Assembly (NCBI GenBank): GCA_014860455.1
Contig: JACZJQ010000041.1
Coordinates: 1-39,693 of the forward strand
Source of the DNA: Bryobacteraceae bacterium
GTDB lineage: Bacteria; Acidobacteriota; Terriglobia; Bryobacterales; Bryobacteraceae
Reading direction: 5' to 3'
DNA length: 39,693 bases
Shown: positions 39,156 to 39,693 of the stretch, one piece after another
How the letters are laid out: every line of letters starts with the position of its first letter
Position numbering within the stretch: the first letter of the stretch is position 1
Notes under the pieces: generated by a model
What the model was told of the DNA's origin: nothing
Database searches by the model: none
Seen by the model: only the letters and a program-made list of their open reading frames with translations
Position numbers and translations under genes: made by a program

Positions 39156-39693
39156 TTAACGGGCAATCAATCTCCCTTGACGGTCAACGAGATAGCGCGA
39201 TCCGCGCCACTCGATGGTGTTGCCGTGGAAGGCGGCGATCCAGGTGAGAAAGCTGAGCAGGTCCTGGAATGGCACGAACCACCAGTTCCTGCGGGTCAGG
39301 TTGTCGTTCAGAACTGCAACGGCCACTTCGTAGGCCGCCCAGGCCCGTAGGCCAGCGGCCGGGATCAGCGTCCACCAAAGAGCCGGCTCGACTGCCGCCA
39401 GGGCGACGGCTACAGGCAATGGATAGGTGAACAACTGTCCGGCGTAACCGGCCGGCCGGGACCGGCGAGTGGACCGGTTCCAGCGCAGGCGGTGGGTCAA
39501 ACTTGCTATGAACTCCTGGCTGCCGATCCGGTGTTCGACCACGGCGCGCGAGAGGATGACGTCCCATCCGGCCGCCGCGGCGGACTGTCCAAGGACAAAG
39601 TCTTCCGCCAGGTATTGGCTGAGCCGATTCCAGCCGCCGGCATCGGCGATCGCCTGCTTTCTGGCCGCCGCGGTCGGGCCGACAGCGAAACGG
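39156..39693 (-). CDS. GT21-family glycosyltransferase (HpnI/ceramide glucosyltransferase-like), 5' end cut by window
   Basis: The visible 179 residues are the C-terminal part of a membrane glycosyltransferase. Reading in from the edge, RFAVGPTAAARKQAIADAGG and LSQYLAEDFVLGQ carry the D3 aspartate (ED) of family GT21. RAVVEHRIGS is followed by the THRLRWNRSTR block, which is the family's (Q/R)xxRW-type motif. Two hydrophobic helices and an NDNLTRRNWWFVPFQDLLSF segment complete it. HpnI-type enzymes add N-acetylglucosamine to bacteriohopanetetrol; ceramide glucosyltransferase adds glucose to ceramide. Acceptor cannot be decided. The N-terminal DxD region lies outside. Confidence 0.82.
   Translation of the reverse strand, partial: RFAVGPTAAARKQAIADAGGWNRLSQYLAEDFVLGQSAAAAGWDVILSRAVVEHRIGSQEFIASLTHRLRWNRSTRRSRPAGYAGQLFTYPLPVAVALAAVEPALWWTLIPAAGLRAWAAYEVAVAVLNDNLTRRNWWFVPFQDLLSFLTWIAAFHGNTIEWRGSRYLVDRQGRLIAR

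Overview
The window is high-GC, gene-dense bacterial DNA. Its gene mix resembles soil Acidobacteriota of the Solibacter/Bryobacter type: two DUF1080 (3-keto-disaccharide hydrolase) proteins, a quinoprotein with a built-in cytochrome c motif, a secreted Gfo/Idh/MocA oxidoreductase, DUF2911, and Tat-exported aldo/keto reductase. LpxL-type acyltransferase, FliM, an MsbA-type exporter and a SurA-type isomerase point to a Gram-negative envelope. The taxonomic call is an inference from gene content. No rRNA, tRNA, insertion sequence, prophage or CRISPR array was seen.

Layout. 1-6.3 kb: a sugar and carbonyl oxidation block (quinoprotein, Gfo/Idh/MocA, DUF1080, ABM monooxygenase), a NadD-like nucleotidyltransferase, a mandelate-racemase-type enolase-superfamily enzyme, and a zinc-ribbon/proline-repeat membrane protein. 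6.3-12 kb: a polytopic TPR-like protein, endonuclease III, a lipoprotein, a GT-C-like membrane protein with a discoidin-like tail, and a BadF/NAGK-family sugar kinase. 12-21.7 kb: housekeeping genes dominated by tRNA modification and sulfur or one-carbon metabolism: MtaB, an isolated FliM, an LpxL-like acyltransferase, MnmA, cysteine desulfurase, SAM hydrolase (DUF62), Fpg, a fused homocysteine methyltransferase/MTHFR, and TsaC.

22.3-24.4 kb is the highlight. It is a compact minus-strand bacterial microcompartment (BMC) operon: class II sugar-phosphate aldolase, then one BMC-H hexamer, then three consecutive BMC-P (EutN/CcmL) pentamer genes. The aldolase carries a C-terminal amphipathic helix that looks like an encapsulation peptide. 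The aldehyde dehydrogenase, phosphotransacylase, alcohol dehydrogenase and BMC-T genes that normally accompany such loci are absent here. The operon therefore looks like a minimal or split sugar-phosphate-aldolase metabolosome whose other enzymes must lie elsewhere.

24.5-33.8 kb: DUF2911, an HtrA-like protease, an aldo/keto reductase, then a minus-strand operon (a secreted protein with a histone-H1-like basic tail, DUF1080, cyclase/formamidase), a small HExxH protein, an unknown protein, an orphan RND/HlyD adaptor, and a PilZ-DnaJ fusion. 33.9-39.7 kb: a parvulin isomerase divergent from an MsbA-like ABC exporter, a PAS histidine kinase/NarL-type regulator pair with overlapping reading frames, and the 3' part of a GT21 (HpnI/ceramide-glucosyltransferase-like) gene cut by the window edge.

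The region is very compact. Several convergent pairs share stop-codon bases, and several divergent starts are under 50 nt apart, so promoters probably lie inside neighbouring genes.
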